From assembly GCA_020746875.1 (NCBI GenBank), contig JAGTJL010000019.1, forward strand, positions 124,001 through 188,000: a DNA stretch of 64,000 nucleotides, in the 5' to 3' direction. The DNA comes from Rhexocercosporidium sp. MPI-PUGE-AT-0058. Taxonomy: Eukaryota > Ascomycota > Leotiomycetes > Helotiales. Below the pieces are notes generated by a model. It did no database searches. It was not told the origin of the DNA and saw only the letters and a list, made by a program, of their open reading frames with translations. The position numbers and the translations under genes are program-made. Shown here piece by piece: positions 20,881 to 33,560 of this stretch. Position 1 is the stretch's first letter. The number at the start of each line of letters is the position of its first letter.

Positions 20881-23700
20881 TTAAAGTCAAATATTTACAA
20901 AAATATAAGTAAATATAATAGATAGTTTATGAAAATTATCTGGCTTTATGCGTTTCGAGCCATTGCTGGATTAGAATACAGGCCACTATAATTAATTTAA
21001 TCTTAGTGGCTCGTGCCTCTTTTCGTTTAGCTTTCTAATAACCGCGGCATTAATAAAGCCGAAACCAGTAAATAGCCCCTTATAAGGGGAAATACTTTTT
21101 CTGTACCCTTTCACGTGTCTTATGCTTACTTAAATCCTGCTTAATTAACTGACCCTTCTTTTAGATACCTTATTATAACTATGCACTTAATAAAGACTTG
21201 CCGGAATCGATAGGCTAGAACTTGGACCTAGTAAATAAAGTGGTCAGCTGCCGTCGGGCAGAGCGAAATCTTAAAGTCGTTTCTTATAAGCTATTAGTAT
21301 TCCGCAACTTTAAGAAGATATAAAAGCCTGTTTTAGTTTTCGTTAATATAATAGCCGTTCTATCCTTATATTATTTACCCTTTAATTTTTATAAGGCCTT
21401 CTTCCCTATTATTTTATAAAATTAATATCGTATTAAATCTAAAAGATTTCTTTATATAATATTAAACTCGTAATTTATCGTAAATATACTCAGTTAAACA
21501 CAACCGAAACGACACTATCAGTGGGACGATCTTTATAAGATTTAAATTCACGGGTATAATAATACTTATTACGTTTTCACTTATTAAAAGCTATTTAAAA
21601 TTATCTACCGAGTTCGCAGTCATTATATAAAATATAAGCCAAAGCATCGTCCAATCTCATATTAATAGCCCCGGACTCTGGCCCCCTTTCGAATATTTTT
21701 AAAAAACTATTAGCGTATCGATAAATGGCATTAAGCTTAGTTTAAGTCTAGACTTTCTTATTAAAAATAAAATAAATATATTAAATTTCAAGGATTTAAT
21801 TAGCCTTATTAAAGGGACGACTTTAAGACTGTTTTAAGCGACTTAATATAAAGCATTTAAAACGGCATAACTTCGTAAAGAATATCGAGACGTAGCTTTC
21901 TATGTTTAATAGATATTATACTCGAGTTTCAGCGGAGAAATAAGACCTTATGAAAAACCTATTAGTAGCCTTAATAACGAGGAGTTATAATATAATAAAG
22001 AGAAGTTAACTATTCTTATAATATAGACTATGAAGCTATACTTATTAATAAAGAGCTTCGATGTCCAAAAGCATTAAAAATTAAATTAAATATTATTAAG
22101 TTTATTTAATAAAACGCTATTTAAGTATATAAATCGTGTCTTTAATACCCTTTTATATAATTAATAAATACTTTGCCTTTTCCCACTTTAATAAACGGTT
22201 TAATATTATTTAAATATAATACTAATATATAATTTATAAATAACCTTATAATCTTGTGCCTTTCTTTAATATTATTTATTATATTTATATTTTAACGAGC
22301 TAGCCTTTTAACTTCAGAGAACTCGTCGTTATTATTAATATATTTAATAAGTCGTTCCGCCGCACATTTTAAACATTTAATACAAAATACTATTATAATT
22401 TTGTCTGCTTTAACGTTAAAGTAAAAGAAGTATTAAACACCGAGAGCGTAAATATAAATTATGTCGGACTTAAGATATTTAAGCTCTTCGCGACCACATT
22501 CGAGACATATAATAGTAATAATAATAATAGTAAACATAATAAATAAGAGGGCGAAAGACAATTAGGCGAAATATAAGTAAGTTTATAATATTACGCGTAA
22601 AAATAATAACAAGAGGAATATATACCGTGGGTACTTACCTATCGACAGTAATAATCTGACTAATATAATACTACTTAAATTGCTTTTTGTCGTATGCTTA
22701 AATATGTTATATACTTAAGTTTACTTAATACTTAAATTTATCGACTATTTTTTAGCCGAAAGTTTAAAATATTAATATTATGTTTTAAATGTTATTATAC
22801 TTAATTAATTCTTAAATACTTATTTATAATATATTTCTTACTAAGTACTAAAATTTAATATATGCCGCTATTTATTAATATCGAAAAGGCTTAACTTTAT
22901 AAATTAAAAGAGATAAGTATTTAAGAACTTCCACCGCACCTAACTCAACTTTATAATATCGCAACTATATACTTAAAGGTTTTCACGTAAGTTTAATGTT
23001 ATCGATTTTATATGAATTACTTTTAAATCCCCTCTAGTCTTATAGTATTTATATTAAGTCGCGGCCTTTACGTAATTATTATCATTAGCGTCGCCTCTAT
23101 CTTAAGGCGCTTAAATAACTCCTTATATAGCTAAGTTTACATATCTGGGTTTCCAGCGCCTAACTATAGCTCTACAAAAGCAGTCATTATATTTATTAAA
23201 TCCATAGCCGGAAATATTATACCTTTATTATAAGAGATTTCGGGTATTAAAAGTATTAAATACTTAAACGGGGTTACAAATATAGCTGGCTATAACGTCT
23301 TAATACTATATTATCTTACTTAATATACGTTTTACGACAAAAAAGGCTAGGACATAAGTGTAGCTTACCTCACCCTAGGCCAAATCGATAAAGGCTATAT
23401 TAATTTTAATAACGCTTCGGCTATACGCTATAAGGGAGTTGATATACTTATGCCACTTTTAGATAGTCGTTTAAGTATTAAGCAAAAGGAATAAAGAGAG
23501 GCTTTATTATAATAAAAGTGTTAAAAAGCACGTAATACGCAATTCCAGCGTGAGTTTATTAGCTCGCTTTTATAGTCCTCTTCAAAGCCCCGTCCTCCAC
23601 CTTCCTCCCTTAGCTTTAATTTATATATTAATAAGGACTTTTTACTTCCTTTTTATAACTTTAAAATTCATTCTTAAAAGCCTTTTTATTTATACTTTTA
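20881..23700. other. RIP desert, nothing recognised
   Basis: TpA-rich sequence with short A/T runs. No relic frame long enough to describe. Scattered TATACTTAAAT motifs near 22690-22740 resemble the minisatellite at 24.4-25.6 kb. Confidence 0.5.
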
Positions 23701-23719
23701 AAAAGCTCTTTAAAAGACT

Positions 23720-24360
23720 AAATAAAAGGTAATCGCTACAGAACATTTTATTTATTAAGCGGCGAAACCGGTATCTTATACTATTGAATCGAAGGAGGAA
23801 GAGCCGCCGCGTCGGGCCACAAAATTAAGTAAGACTATTAAAAGGTCGATAATATTTCTGAATATAGTTTAAAATATATAATTAATTACATTATATAGCT
23901 ATCCTAAATCAGGATTTTTTAATAAGATATCGTGAGGTTATCCTTCGGTAGGCCATAGACATTAATAAGCCTTCTTAACATTATACTACGATTTTCGACC
24001 TTTAAAATTCGACTCCCACGCTATTAACCTTTTTATTAAGAACATAATTATACTCTAATTATCTTACGCCTTATCCTTAGTGTTTATTTTAAATCCATCT
24101 TCTGGCAGTACGTTAATAATATTATAATTAGGGAAGTTCACTACTCCGCTCGTACCACCGCACTCGTCAAGTAAAGACCGGAATAAGAGACTCCGCTTCC
24201 TTAAGTCAGTTAAGTAGATGCGGGTAAACTATGGCCTATTAAGTAGAGCCGCTGGGAGGGTTACTTTAGCTAGTTCGCATGTATGATGAGGTAATAACGT
24301 CTGCACTACGATTACTTAAGAAAGACTTCCTCGGAGGATTTCGCCGGCGTCGCTGTTATA
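23720..24360 (-). pseudogene. relic reading frame, unidentified
   Basis: A minus-strand frame is readable over about 210 codons with RIP-type stops only, including LLFRSLLDECGGTSG, VVNFPNYNIINVLPEDGF and DILLKNPDLG. GC is higher than the neighbours. The 5' side runs into the minisatellite at 24.36 kb. No family recognised. Confidence 0.4.
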
Positions 24361-24361
24361 A

Positions 24362-25110
24362 AGGAATATACTTAAATTATATATGTCTAATTAAGTTTAC
24401 ACAAAAGGCTACCCTTAATTTACTTCCCGGTGCCTTTACTTAAGGTATATACTTAAACTTACGTATATACTCTCCTTCCGGTGCTTATTTTAAGGACATA
24501 TTCTTAAATCCATATATACTTAAAATTATACCTTAAAAAAGATTTCTTTTAAAGGATTTCCGGCTTTACTTAACATAAGAATATACTTAAATCTGTGTAC
24601 TTATATATATAAAATTAAATTTATATAAAAGATCTTTATTGTCGTATATCTCGAGGGGCATAAGATAATATATACTTATAAATTAAATTTATATATGCTT
24701 TAAATTAAAACCGCCACATACTAATCCTTCTTTAGGCTCTTACCTCGGCGGTATATACTTAAATCTATGTATACTTAAAAATTAAAAACGCTATACCTTA
24801 AATCCCGCCCCTTTTAATACTTATACTTAAATATACGTATACCTTAAATTTAAAGGACCGTACCTCCGCACTCTTGTCGGTAATTATTTTAGGGGTATAT
24901 ATACTTAACTTATATATGCCTAAGATTAAATATATAAAAGAGCGTAATTTATACTTATTATAAGAGTAAATATATAAATTAGCAGACGCCTAAAATTAAG
25001 TCGGCATAATATAAAGTCCTTTACTGTCGCTTGTCTCGGTGGAATATACTTAAGAAGGCATATACTTATATTCACTAGAAAGTGGCTTACTTTGCCCGTG
25101 ACCTATAAAC
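24362..25110. repeat. minisatellite, direct-orientation arm
   Basis: At least eight diverged, spaced copies of a roughly 60-120 bp unit whose core is GGTATATACTTAAATCTATG followed by TATACTTAAAATTAAA and a CTTACTGCCGCTTACCTCGG-like GC box. Copies lie near 24367, 24452, 24499, 24588, 24670, 24751, 24825, 24898 and 25045. Spacing is irregular. Confidence 0.6.
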
Positions 25111-25249
25111 AGCCGTTAATTCAAAATCAGCTTCCATTAAAACCCGATTCGACCTCGTTCGCTTAACACATTATTAATAAAAAAAAATACTTTTATAATA
25201 ATAGAGCCGGGGAAACCCTTCGAGGACATCCTCTCGAGACTTAGCTTTA

Positions 25250-25585
25250 AGCGTACGCAGATATAAGTATATACTCTCAAGACAAGCGACTATAAGGGCC
25301 GTTTTTGTAGAGTTAATTTCCGGCATACGCGGATTTTAGTATATACCCTTAAATAAAGTATTAAAAAGAATAATGGAGAAAGGGGGGGGGGGCCTTCTGT
25401 ACAGACTTAATTTTATATACACGCGGATTTAAGTATATGTCCTCGTGATAAGTGCTGGGAAAGGGGTAAGAAGATAGTATTTTATATCGACTTAATTTTC
25501 GATATATATAAATTTAAGTATATGTCCTCACGGTAAGCGACAAAGAGGATTCTTTTATTAAACTTAATTTTAGGCATAAATTTAA
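25250..25585. repeat. minisatellite, inverted-orientation arm
   Basis: The same core in reverse complement (ACTTAATTTTxGGxATA, then CGGATTTAAGTATATG, then CCTCGCGATAAGCGACAA-like) about four times, near 25262, 25340, 25425 and 25510. Together with the direct arm it forms a head-to-head arrangement around 25110-25250. An 11-G homopolymer lies at 25382-25392. Confidence 0.6.
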
Positions 25586-25899
25586 AACTATTAATAAAGT
25601 AAGTCACAGGTTAAGTCACTAATCATTTTAATAAATTAATAATAAAAGAGTTACTATTTTAAGACTATAACTACAAATACTTATATGCATTTATATATAA
25701 TAAGTAAAAATAGGCAATAAAGGAAATAAATATTAATTATTATATAATAAAGTCCCGTAACTTATGGCAAAAGAGTACTAAAAAAGTTAAAATAGCTCTT
25801 CGTATTTTAATAAAGACAACCTATTTAATTCGCCGACGCCGTATTGTTTTTTTAATATCCCCACGACTAACATAATACCTAAGCAATTCTAATAAAGTT

Positions 25900-27270
25900 C
25901 GCTCCTTAACTCTCAGGCATTTCGACTTCTTTATCCTTTTACTTAAGACCTAAAAAGCTAATACCTCCTTAGCCTCTCGAATTTCGCCTTATAATACGTT
26001 AGGTTATTCGTGACAATAATATAGTTTCCTTATATTAATTCCTTTTAAAGATTTAGATTATAGTCTTTTAAATAATTTCTGAAGACTATTATTATAACGT
26101 TATAAACGTGCGACTTATATATAAAATATTCAAAAACCTTATAATTCCTTTCCTCTTCCTGCCTTGTATAATTTATGCCTTATTGTTAAGTTCGTTAGCT
26201 ATACTTACGATTGTGTCGCGTTATTTTATTTTAAGTAAGTCTATTAAGGAAATTATCTATAATTATAGTCGGTTTTAATTTATTAAAACACTTTTAAAAT
26301 ATAAAAAGGTATTACGTAAGATATATCGATTTAATAAATTCGACGAACCGAAATCTGAAGAAGAAGATTTGGGTTTAAATATAGCGTTTTTTAATTATAG
26401 TTAATATTATAATAACTAGGCCGCGATAAAAAGCTTTGGCAAGGTCATAGCTTGTCTTTACTTTACTTTAATATAAATATTAAATATTAAAAGAATTATA
26501 ATCTCGCCGAACTTTAAATACAAATTAGACAACGAATTAAATAATAAGCGAAACAATAAGCTAAACAATTATTATTACTTAAAATACTTCCTAAATCTTA
26601 ATTTAATATATAACGAAGCATTCCTTCTTATGACACGCGTTTTATCACTCATAAATGCGAATATTCAAAAACTCGAGATTAAAAGCGATAATAATAATCG
26701 CAGACATAGTGTAAATAAAGCGCTCTTTCGAGGAATGTCATAACTCGATTTGAGTCACTATTATAATGCCTTTTACGGCCTTCGCAATATTAAGATCGCT
26801 GTTAACGAAGCCAATATTAATAACGGCTAAAGGACAGGAAATTTAATTAAAATCTTATTAAGGGCAATAAATTTAAAAACGTTATATATACGTTATAATA
26901 ACGGAATATTTTATATATTCATAAAATATATTTTAAATATTATAATATAAAGTCGTTTAACCTCTTTAGAATTCTTTAAGACGATTATTAATTAAGGAGA
27001 TTTCTTAAATGTCTTAAGAAGCCACTTTAATACCTTAAAAAATATCGACCTCTTTTATGTCTGCCTTACGAATGATTCATAGAAAATTCTTTTAAAAGGA
27101 ATAAAATCTTCTCTTTTTCTTTAATATATTATAATTAAAGATTTATATAAAGATAGCCATAAGAAGATTTACTTATATAGTCATATATTAAGGAATTATA
27201 TTTTTGGCGACGGACTTAACTTACTCTTAATTAAATATCTTCTGAACTTATAAAAAAAGAGTATTCTTTA
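25900..27270 (+). pseudogene. F-box/LRR-like protein pseudogene
   Basis: A plus frame broken by RIP-type stops is clearest from 26580 to 27250. It reads FYGLRNIKIAVNEANINNG, NLIKILLRAINLKTLYI, then NTLKNIDLFYVCLTNDS followed by a stop where Trp is expected. Regular Leu-rich segments spaced about 25-30 residues, and the late ...L..L.L....L...SW... element, resemble the C-terminal half of fungal F-box proteins. The N-terminal F-box itself is not legible. I infer an F-box/LRR relative with moderate confidence. Confidence 0.45.
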
Positions 27271-27844
27271 AACTTACCCTCCTCTAATATTATTATAACT
27301 ACTTAGTCATTTTCTAAAGGCCTCGCGAATACACGCGAACTAAGTAAATTAAAAAGGTTAAAGAAAGGAGACGCCGCATAAAGTCGGTCTTTAAAGATAA
27401 CACGCCTACATTAAATTAATAAATAAGCTAATTCTCTTATCTCTGCTATTTATATTAATAGACATTATTAAATATAAAAGGTAATCCTCAAAATTAACGA
27501 GAAGACTCGCAAAAGAGGAGATCGTAAGTCCGAGGCCTTCGAGACGGAAACCGCGGGGATTAGCGAAAAAGGAATAAAGTAAAACCGAGGCGTAAAATAA
27601 TAATATAAATATAAAAAACAATAAAAAGAAAATAAACTTAAAAAGAATAAACTTAAAAAGTCTTCGTAAAAGGAATTACAGCCACGGCCAAGGAGTTATT
27701 AAGCGTTCGAGAGAAGGTAAAGAGAAAACAATATCGAAAAGAGTATATAAAGAATTCTAATAGTATTTAAGCCCTAAAGACTTAATCCTTTTGTTTAATA
27801 CGTTATTACGCGGTAATAAGCCTCTCGTCTACGCATTACTAGGA

Positions 27845-27971
27845 CACACCGTGGATTCTATAAAGGGTGTGTTAAATAATATATAACTCATTCGCCCTTG
27901 AAATTCTTTACTTAAAACTCTTTATAATAAGAATTCGCCTTATTTAACACAATAATAAATTAAATGGTGTG
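27845..27971. mobile_element. possible 127-bp MITE
   Basis: Inverted ends: CACACC...TGTGTTAAATAA (27845-27879) against TTATTTAACACA...GGTGTG (27940-27971). The outer six and inner twelve bases match perfectly; the middle is diverged. No clear target duplication. Confidence 0.4.
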
Positions 27972-28364
27972 GTGCGAATAAGCCAGCTAAAATTAACTAG
28001 CTAAATCGTCTCATTTAAGGTAGTATTTATAATATTAAAATAATACTTTAAAATTCATATTTATAATCGTCTTTCTTTTTAAACGAGTTTTAAAATAATA
28101 ATTATATAGAATTTACTATTTTATTTTTAACTTTTTGCTTATTTATTTTTGGACTACTTCTACTATTAATACTTTACTTAGCCTATCTTAACACAATTCT
28201 TAGCCACTAAATCCGCCTACTGCCTTTAATTTACGAGTGAGAATGGCCTTAGGCATTATTAGTTTAGCGATTAATTAATATTGTAGTTGGGCATATAACA
28301 CGCTTTACTTCGCCTAACTTTATAATAAGCAGCGGGCTCACTTATATACAGAATATCTCGTTCC

Positions 28365-28480
28365 CCTCTGCTAAAGGCGCCTAAAGTGCGTTGTCGAGGG
28401 GTCCACCTTAGGTGTTAACGTAGGCGCCTATCTCAAGTAGTAACCGCACGACCTCCTTATCCCCCTTAATATAATTAATA
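28365..28480 (-). pseudogene. ankyrin-repeat fragment
   Basis: On the minus strand the sequence reads KGDKEVVRLLLEIGAYVNT, a stop where Gln is expected, then GGPLDNAL. This is the ankyrin variant often seen at the C-terminus of fungal NACHT-ankyrin proteins. It is one repeat plus part of the next and no associated receptor domain is legible. Confidence 0.6.
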
Positions 28481-28559
28481 TACTTTTAAATACTTTTAAA
28501 ATACTTTAAAATATTTAGCTTAGATTTCTTAATTAATAAAAATAAAAATGCTTAACTAT

Positions 28560-28800
28560 TAAAAGGAAGTAAATAATAAGCCTTCTTTAAGATTAATAAA
28601 GTCGACGCCGATTTAAAAGATTGCTCCGGTTAAACGCCGCTATAGTATACTATTAAAAACGGGTATAAGGCCGTAATTAAGCTGCTGCTTAAGACTAATA
28701 AGGTCGAGGCTAACGCAAAAGATAACTTTAATTAGACGCCGCTATAGTAGGCTATTAAAAGCGAGCGCGAGGCTGTGGTTTATAAGGAGGGCTATTTAAA
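28560..28800 (+). pseudogene. ankyrin-repeat fragment, opposite strand
   Basis: Two to three ankyrin repeats in the plus frame: NKVDADLKD, TPL (28638 area), IKNGYKAVIKLLLKTNKVEA, then NAKDNFN-stop-TPL with TAG/TAG where Trp-Trp is usual. The subtype (LLLKT.KV..N.KD....TPL) differs from the minus-strand fragment 100 bp away, so the two come from different genes or arms. Confidence 0.6.
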
Positions 28801-31100
28801 TAAGAGGAAGGGGACAATTAGCTTATTAAGTAATTTAAACTTAATTACTTTATTTAATTATAATGTGATTTCGAAATAAAACTTAATAATATTAATAGCG
28901 TGAATTTTTATTAAGTGTTACGATTAAGCTCTTTATCCTTCGCAATTTTAACTTGCCGTTAAGACACTTAAAAGAGCGACAATTAATAAATAAATATAAA
29001 TCGCGTAGCTAAAGCGTATACTTATTATAAACATAATATTAAATAAAGTCAGACTGAAATTTATTACTTATCGACATTTACAATAAAGGAATAAAAGGCC
29101 GCGGTAACGGTCGACATTTCAGTAATACTTCTTTTAACTTTGATGCTTTTACGGCGGCGGTTTACGAGATTGCCTTTAATAGGCTAATAAGTTAAGAATA
29201 AAAGACGTAATAGACTTTAAAGTACTTATATTAACGTAGACTTAATATATTAAAATACTTTAATAAGTATAGTAATAAAAGAAATCCTATAGTTATAATA
29301 ATTAAATGCTTTATTCTATTATATTAATAAAGTGACTTTTAAATGTTAAAAAACTAACTATTAATATATAATATAAGCTTAGTGTTGCAGTTGTCGGTGG
29401 CGTAAAGGGCCGAAGGCCTATAATATTGAGGTAGGACTTAATATAAGGCTAAAGGCCTTGTATAATTAAGCGGCTGTAGGGGTTAATAAGAACGAGTAAT
29501 ATTATAAGTAGCTTGAATATTTAATTAGCATATACTTAAATTTATTTATATTTAAAGTAATATTATAAAATGGGGTTCTTAAGCAATGTTTTTTTATAGG
29601 GATGTTATACGTTCCGTTAATAACTTATATAAAGGAAGTCCTGTAGCTTATAAATAAATTAAGGCTAAGCTAGTATCAAGTTATAATATAAAGTACTTCG
29701 AAACTCTTTACTTTTGCAGTTCTTTGTTTTATAGCGTAATATAGTAGGAAATCAGAAGCGAAGCGGCAAGGCAACTCCACTTATGCCAGGTATTATATAA
29801 TAGCTTATTACGCCAATTAATAAGTTTATTATTTTGTTATAAACCGAAGCTAAGTATTAAGGGATATTTATTAAAGAAAATTCTTCCTTAAAGATTTACT
29901 TATTAATTAGCTTACTTATATATTATATGCCTTTGCAAATATAAACCCGATCATAAGACAAGTATTAGATTTTCTCTAGTCCAATAGCCTTATTCATTAA
30001 TATTACTTTAGTTATCTCTCCGATTAGCAGGCTAATACTTCCATTTAATTTGACGACCAGACCGCACCTTAAACAGAGTCTTAACTCTTTAAGTATTTAA
30101 AATAATTATATTTTATTAAAAAAAACCGGAACCTAAAGGTCCTTCTTTTTATTAGTGGCGTAATATACTCTTAAAACTTTGCCATTTTTACTTCGTCGGA
30201 ATAAGGACGGACATTATTTATATTCTTTACGTTAAATCTCGTTAAAAACCTTAAATTAAATAACTTAAATATTAATTAAAAGTATCCTATTAATAAAGCT
30301 AAGGCCGTTAACCTTATCTTACTTTTAAAAGAGACTAAAATACAATTAAATTAATATAACAACTCTTTATATATAAAGTATTACTTTAAACTTATATTCG
30401 CAGCGCCTATAAGCCCTTTAAACTATTAAAAACTAGACTTAATAGCTATAAATTAATATCTCGACTTTTAAAACTTAATAGCATATGATTACGCGAGCAA
30501 CTAATTAATTCCTAATATTATTAGCTATTAAATAAATTTATTCTCTGCCGAAGACATATTAACTCCGTTTAATATTAAGTTTAATATTAATTACTACACT
30601 TTTTATAGCGTAACGTTTAATAAAATTGTCTTAGAAATACTTATTTACGGCCGGTTATTTATAAAGACTAAAAGCCTTAAACAATCTTTTAAGGCCGTAG
30701 AGACTAGTATTTAAGAAGTAAAAGTATATAATTATAAGTCTTTATTAATAGTTAACTTTATTAAGATTTATAATGAAAAGCTTAGAGTTAGTTATAGTTA
30801 GAATTTAATTAAATAAGAATTAATTAACTATAATATTGTGCAAGTTAGTCGTCAAAAAATAAAGTAAATTAAGAGTATAAATTTAAAAGGTGCAATGTAA
30901 TAAGAAAATAATGCAAATAAAAAAAGGAGGGGATAGTCTAATCGAGAATGTGGTTTTAGAGCTAGTTAATTGTATTTTATAAGCAGCGAATAACTTGGAT
31001 TTCCCGGACTCATTATACGACAACGTTTGTAACCAACCTCGCTTACAGTTCTCATTGGCGACTGCTTCGGAGCCGCGATCGCCTTTTAAGACAGTTTATA
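28801..31100. other. RIP tract with a relic frame near 30480-30900
   Basis: Mostly TpA-rich. A plus-strand relic is readable at 30480-30900 (FSAEDILTPF, EILIYGRLFIKTKSL, SFKAVETSI, LLIVNFIKIYNEKL); family unknown. A short higher-GC patch at 30940-31090 has no legible frame. Confidence 0.4.
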
Positions 31101-31102
31101 TA

Positions 31103-31385
31103 ATATAAGCATTAATATCTTTAACATCTTTAATACTTTTATTATCTTTATTATTTTTAATATCTTTAATACCTTTAATATTTTTAACATTTTTAACATT
31201 TTCATAAATGCCTTTTAATATAATAACAAGCTTTAGACTTATCTCGCTACTACTTTCATAAATATTAAAATTCTTAATATTTTTAATATTAATCTTAAAA
31301 TCTTTAATATTTTCGCAAATACCTTATAATATAATAGCAAGTCCTAGACTTATCTTACTACCACTTTTATACTTATTAAAATCTT
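31103..31385. repeat. 9-bp (ATCTTTAAT-like) tandem tract within a ~111-bp duplication
   Basis: Runs of ATCTTTAAT, ATTTTTAAC and similar 9-mers at 31103-31200 and 31258-31312. They are followed in both cases by AATRCCTTWTAATATAATARC and a TAGACTTATCTYRCTACYAC box (31207 and about 31319), giving two copies of a longer unit. The 9-bp period could be a former low-complexity coding tract. Confidence 0.5.
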
Positions 31386-31810
31386 TAACTTTAATATTAT
31401 ATTTAAGAATCTAAGGAGTAAAGTCTTATAGCTCTAGAGGTTCCATAATATATAAACATTCCTTTACTTAATTAGTTACTCGATCCATTATATATATAAC
31501 TATAACCACGAACATTCCGGTTATTATGACAACAATAGTAATTATTGTCACGTAAAGCCGAATCCTATAATAAAAAATAACTATATAAGTTCATAAAGTT
31601 ATTAATAAAATATTACTTTTTTTTATTATTCTTCTTTAAAAAGATTACGTAAAAAAGGGCTATAGTTAATTATAATATTACCCCTCGTCTTTAAAAACTA
31701 TTAATAATATTAAGTTATATATAATTAAGAGTAGGCATTAAATAAGAGCTTTTAATTAATTTCTTTGTTTAAAAAACAACTTATTCTGACAGAAATTTAG
31801 ATTTAAAGAC

Positions 31811-32040
31811 TTATTATATTTAAGATAGCCTATAAGATAACATCCTTTAAAAATAATAACGATTTTTATTATTATAACTTTTCCTTTTTATTCAAACTAT
31901 ACCTCTCCCTTTTTTTAATAAATTATACTTCTTAAATATATAATATCTTTAGTATTTATTAAATAAGTATTTCTTACGTTTACCTTTTGGCACTTGCTTT
32001 ACTACCCTCTTATTGTGTGCTTAATGTTTTCCTCTTTATA
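31811..32040 (+). mobile_element. 5'-truncated gypsy LTR copy
   Basis: Matches the LTRs at 39357-39636 and 51653-51932 from CTTATTATATTTAAGATAGC to the GCACTTGCTTTACTACCCTC box and the LTR end (32040). The first ~50 bp are missing. The sequence just upstream (AATTAATTTCTTT, 31730-31805) resembles 55250-55325, so the LTR lies in or next to another repeat. Confidence 0.7.
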
Positions 32041-33110
32041 ATAATAATTTCTTTTATAAGGAAAAGTTCAATAATTATAATTATATTATTTAATATTAAA
32101 CTTATATTATAATATCGCTCCTTTATAACCTAGCTAATCTCATTACCTATTAAATAAGATTCATATCCCTCGTCCTCTCTCTTAACTTATTTACACTAAA
32201 TGTGATAATATTTCAAAGTCTTATTCGTAAAGCTAACTCTTATATAAATCTCTTGTTTATAATCGAAATAATATTTAATCCAAGCTCGTAAAGCTTATCC
32301 TTCTTATCCCTTAACTTTTATACGTAGCCATTTAATAAGGTCTCCAATTTTAATAATTATATATTAATTAATAATATAAGAAATAAGATTTATAAACGTA
32401 TAACTTATACGTCTTTAAAAGTGCTAAAATTAGCGAGGCTCTTTAAATTCGTCTTTAGTAAAGCGAGCGCTTTAATTACTTAAAAAAGAGTCGCTTTATT
32501 AGTTACGAAATCGACTTGCATTATAATACTTTAAACATCAGCCTTAAAGTTATTTAATTTAACGGCAATAAAATAAGAAGAAGATTTTATAATTATAAAA
32601 GTAATTAAAACAAGTCAGAGGTGTTTAGTTTCCTATTAAATAATAAATAATAGGCTCGGGTTTTTATTATAACTTAAGATTTTAACGTCTACAATAAAGG
32701 ATAGTATCGGAGGGTCGTTAATAATACTTTCTATAAGTATAGTTTAATTAATTAATTTCAGTAGCGATATAGGCGAGGTAATAAGAAAGTCTAAGGTAAT
32801 GAGATATATTTAAATTTATAAAAAAAGAGACGAAATAATTCGTATTATTATATTAAAAAATTATAATTCCGGCCGTCTTTTATTTAAAATAGCGCTAGCC
32901 ACTGTGGCCTTATTGTCTAAGGCTTTCACGGGTATTATATATCGCCGAGCCCGTGCGGAGCTGCTCAAGCCCCTTGCTCGTTTCAGCCCGAGGTATTAAG
33001 CAATGTGGCGATTATAAATTAATCTACACGCCACAGCAGCCACAAGGCTGACTACGACTTCTCGTGTAGTTGAGAGATGTGAGAGCTTGAAGACGATCTT
33101 CTTAAAAATG
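32041..33110. other. RIP tract rising to higher GC before element E3
   Basis: No gene recognised. From about 32880 the sequence is less mutated. The short antisense frame crossing 32996-33199 overlaps the E3 terminal repeat and shows no motif. Confidence 0.45.
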
Positions 33111-33560
33111 TACAGTCGCTTACAAAATCGGCTCCCCCCTCCGCACTCGCTAGAAGATTCGGAGCCCCACCTTTTTGACAGGGCTGAGCAAAATATCACG
33201 TGATCATTAAGTACTTTAGTAACTTATTAATCAACTTAATCGAACTGATCTAAGGCACTTCTTATACAGTTTCCCTCTGTGGGTATTGCACAAGAGGTCC
33301 ATAATCCCTAAAATCCAACCCACGATAGTACTTTAAATATCTGTTTTATCACGTGTGAATGTCTAACTGAGTTATACATTGCTTAGTAATGCCCCGCTAT
33401 TGGCGGCATGAGTGCGAGCCTCATCATGACCTTCCGACATCGACCACTTAATGCCTAATGCGCATGAAGTTTCCTCCTTATTCACTAGTAATCACGCATT
33501 AACTTCTGTGCTCTTAATTCTTGCTATCTCAAGTTCTGCCTAGCTAATCCTGATCTGAAA

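Noticed and set aside
25382..25392. 11-G homopolymer as a G-quadruplex
   Set aside because: A single G run without neighbouring G tracts in a suitable spacing; more likely a slippage tract.
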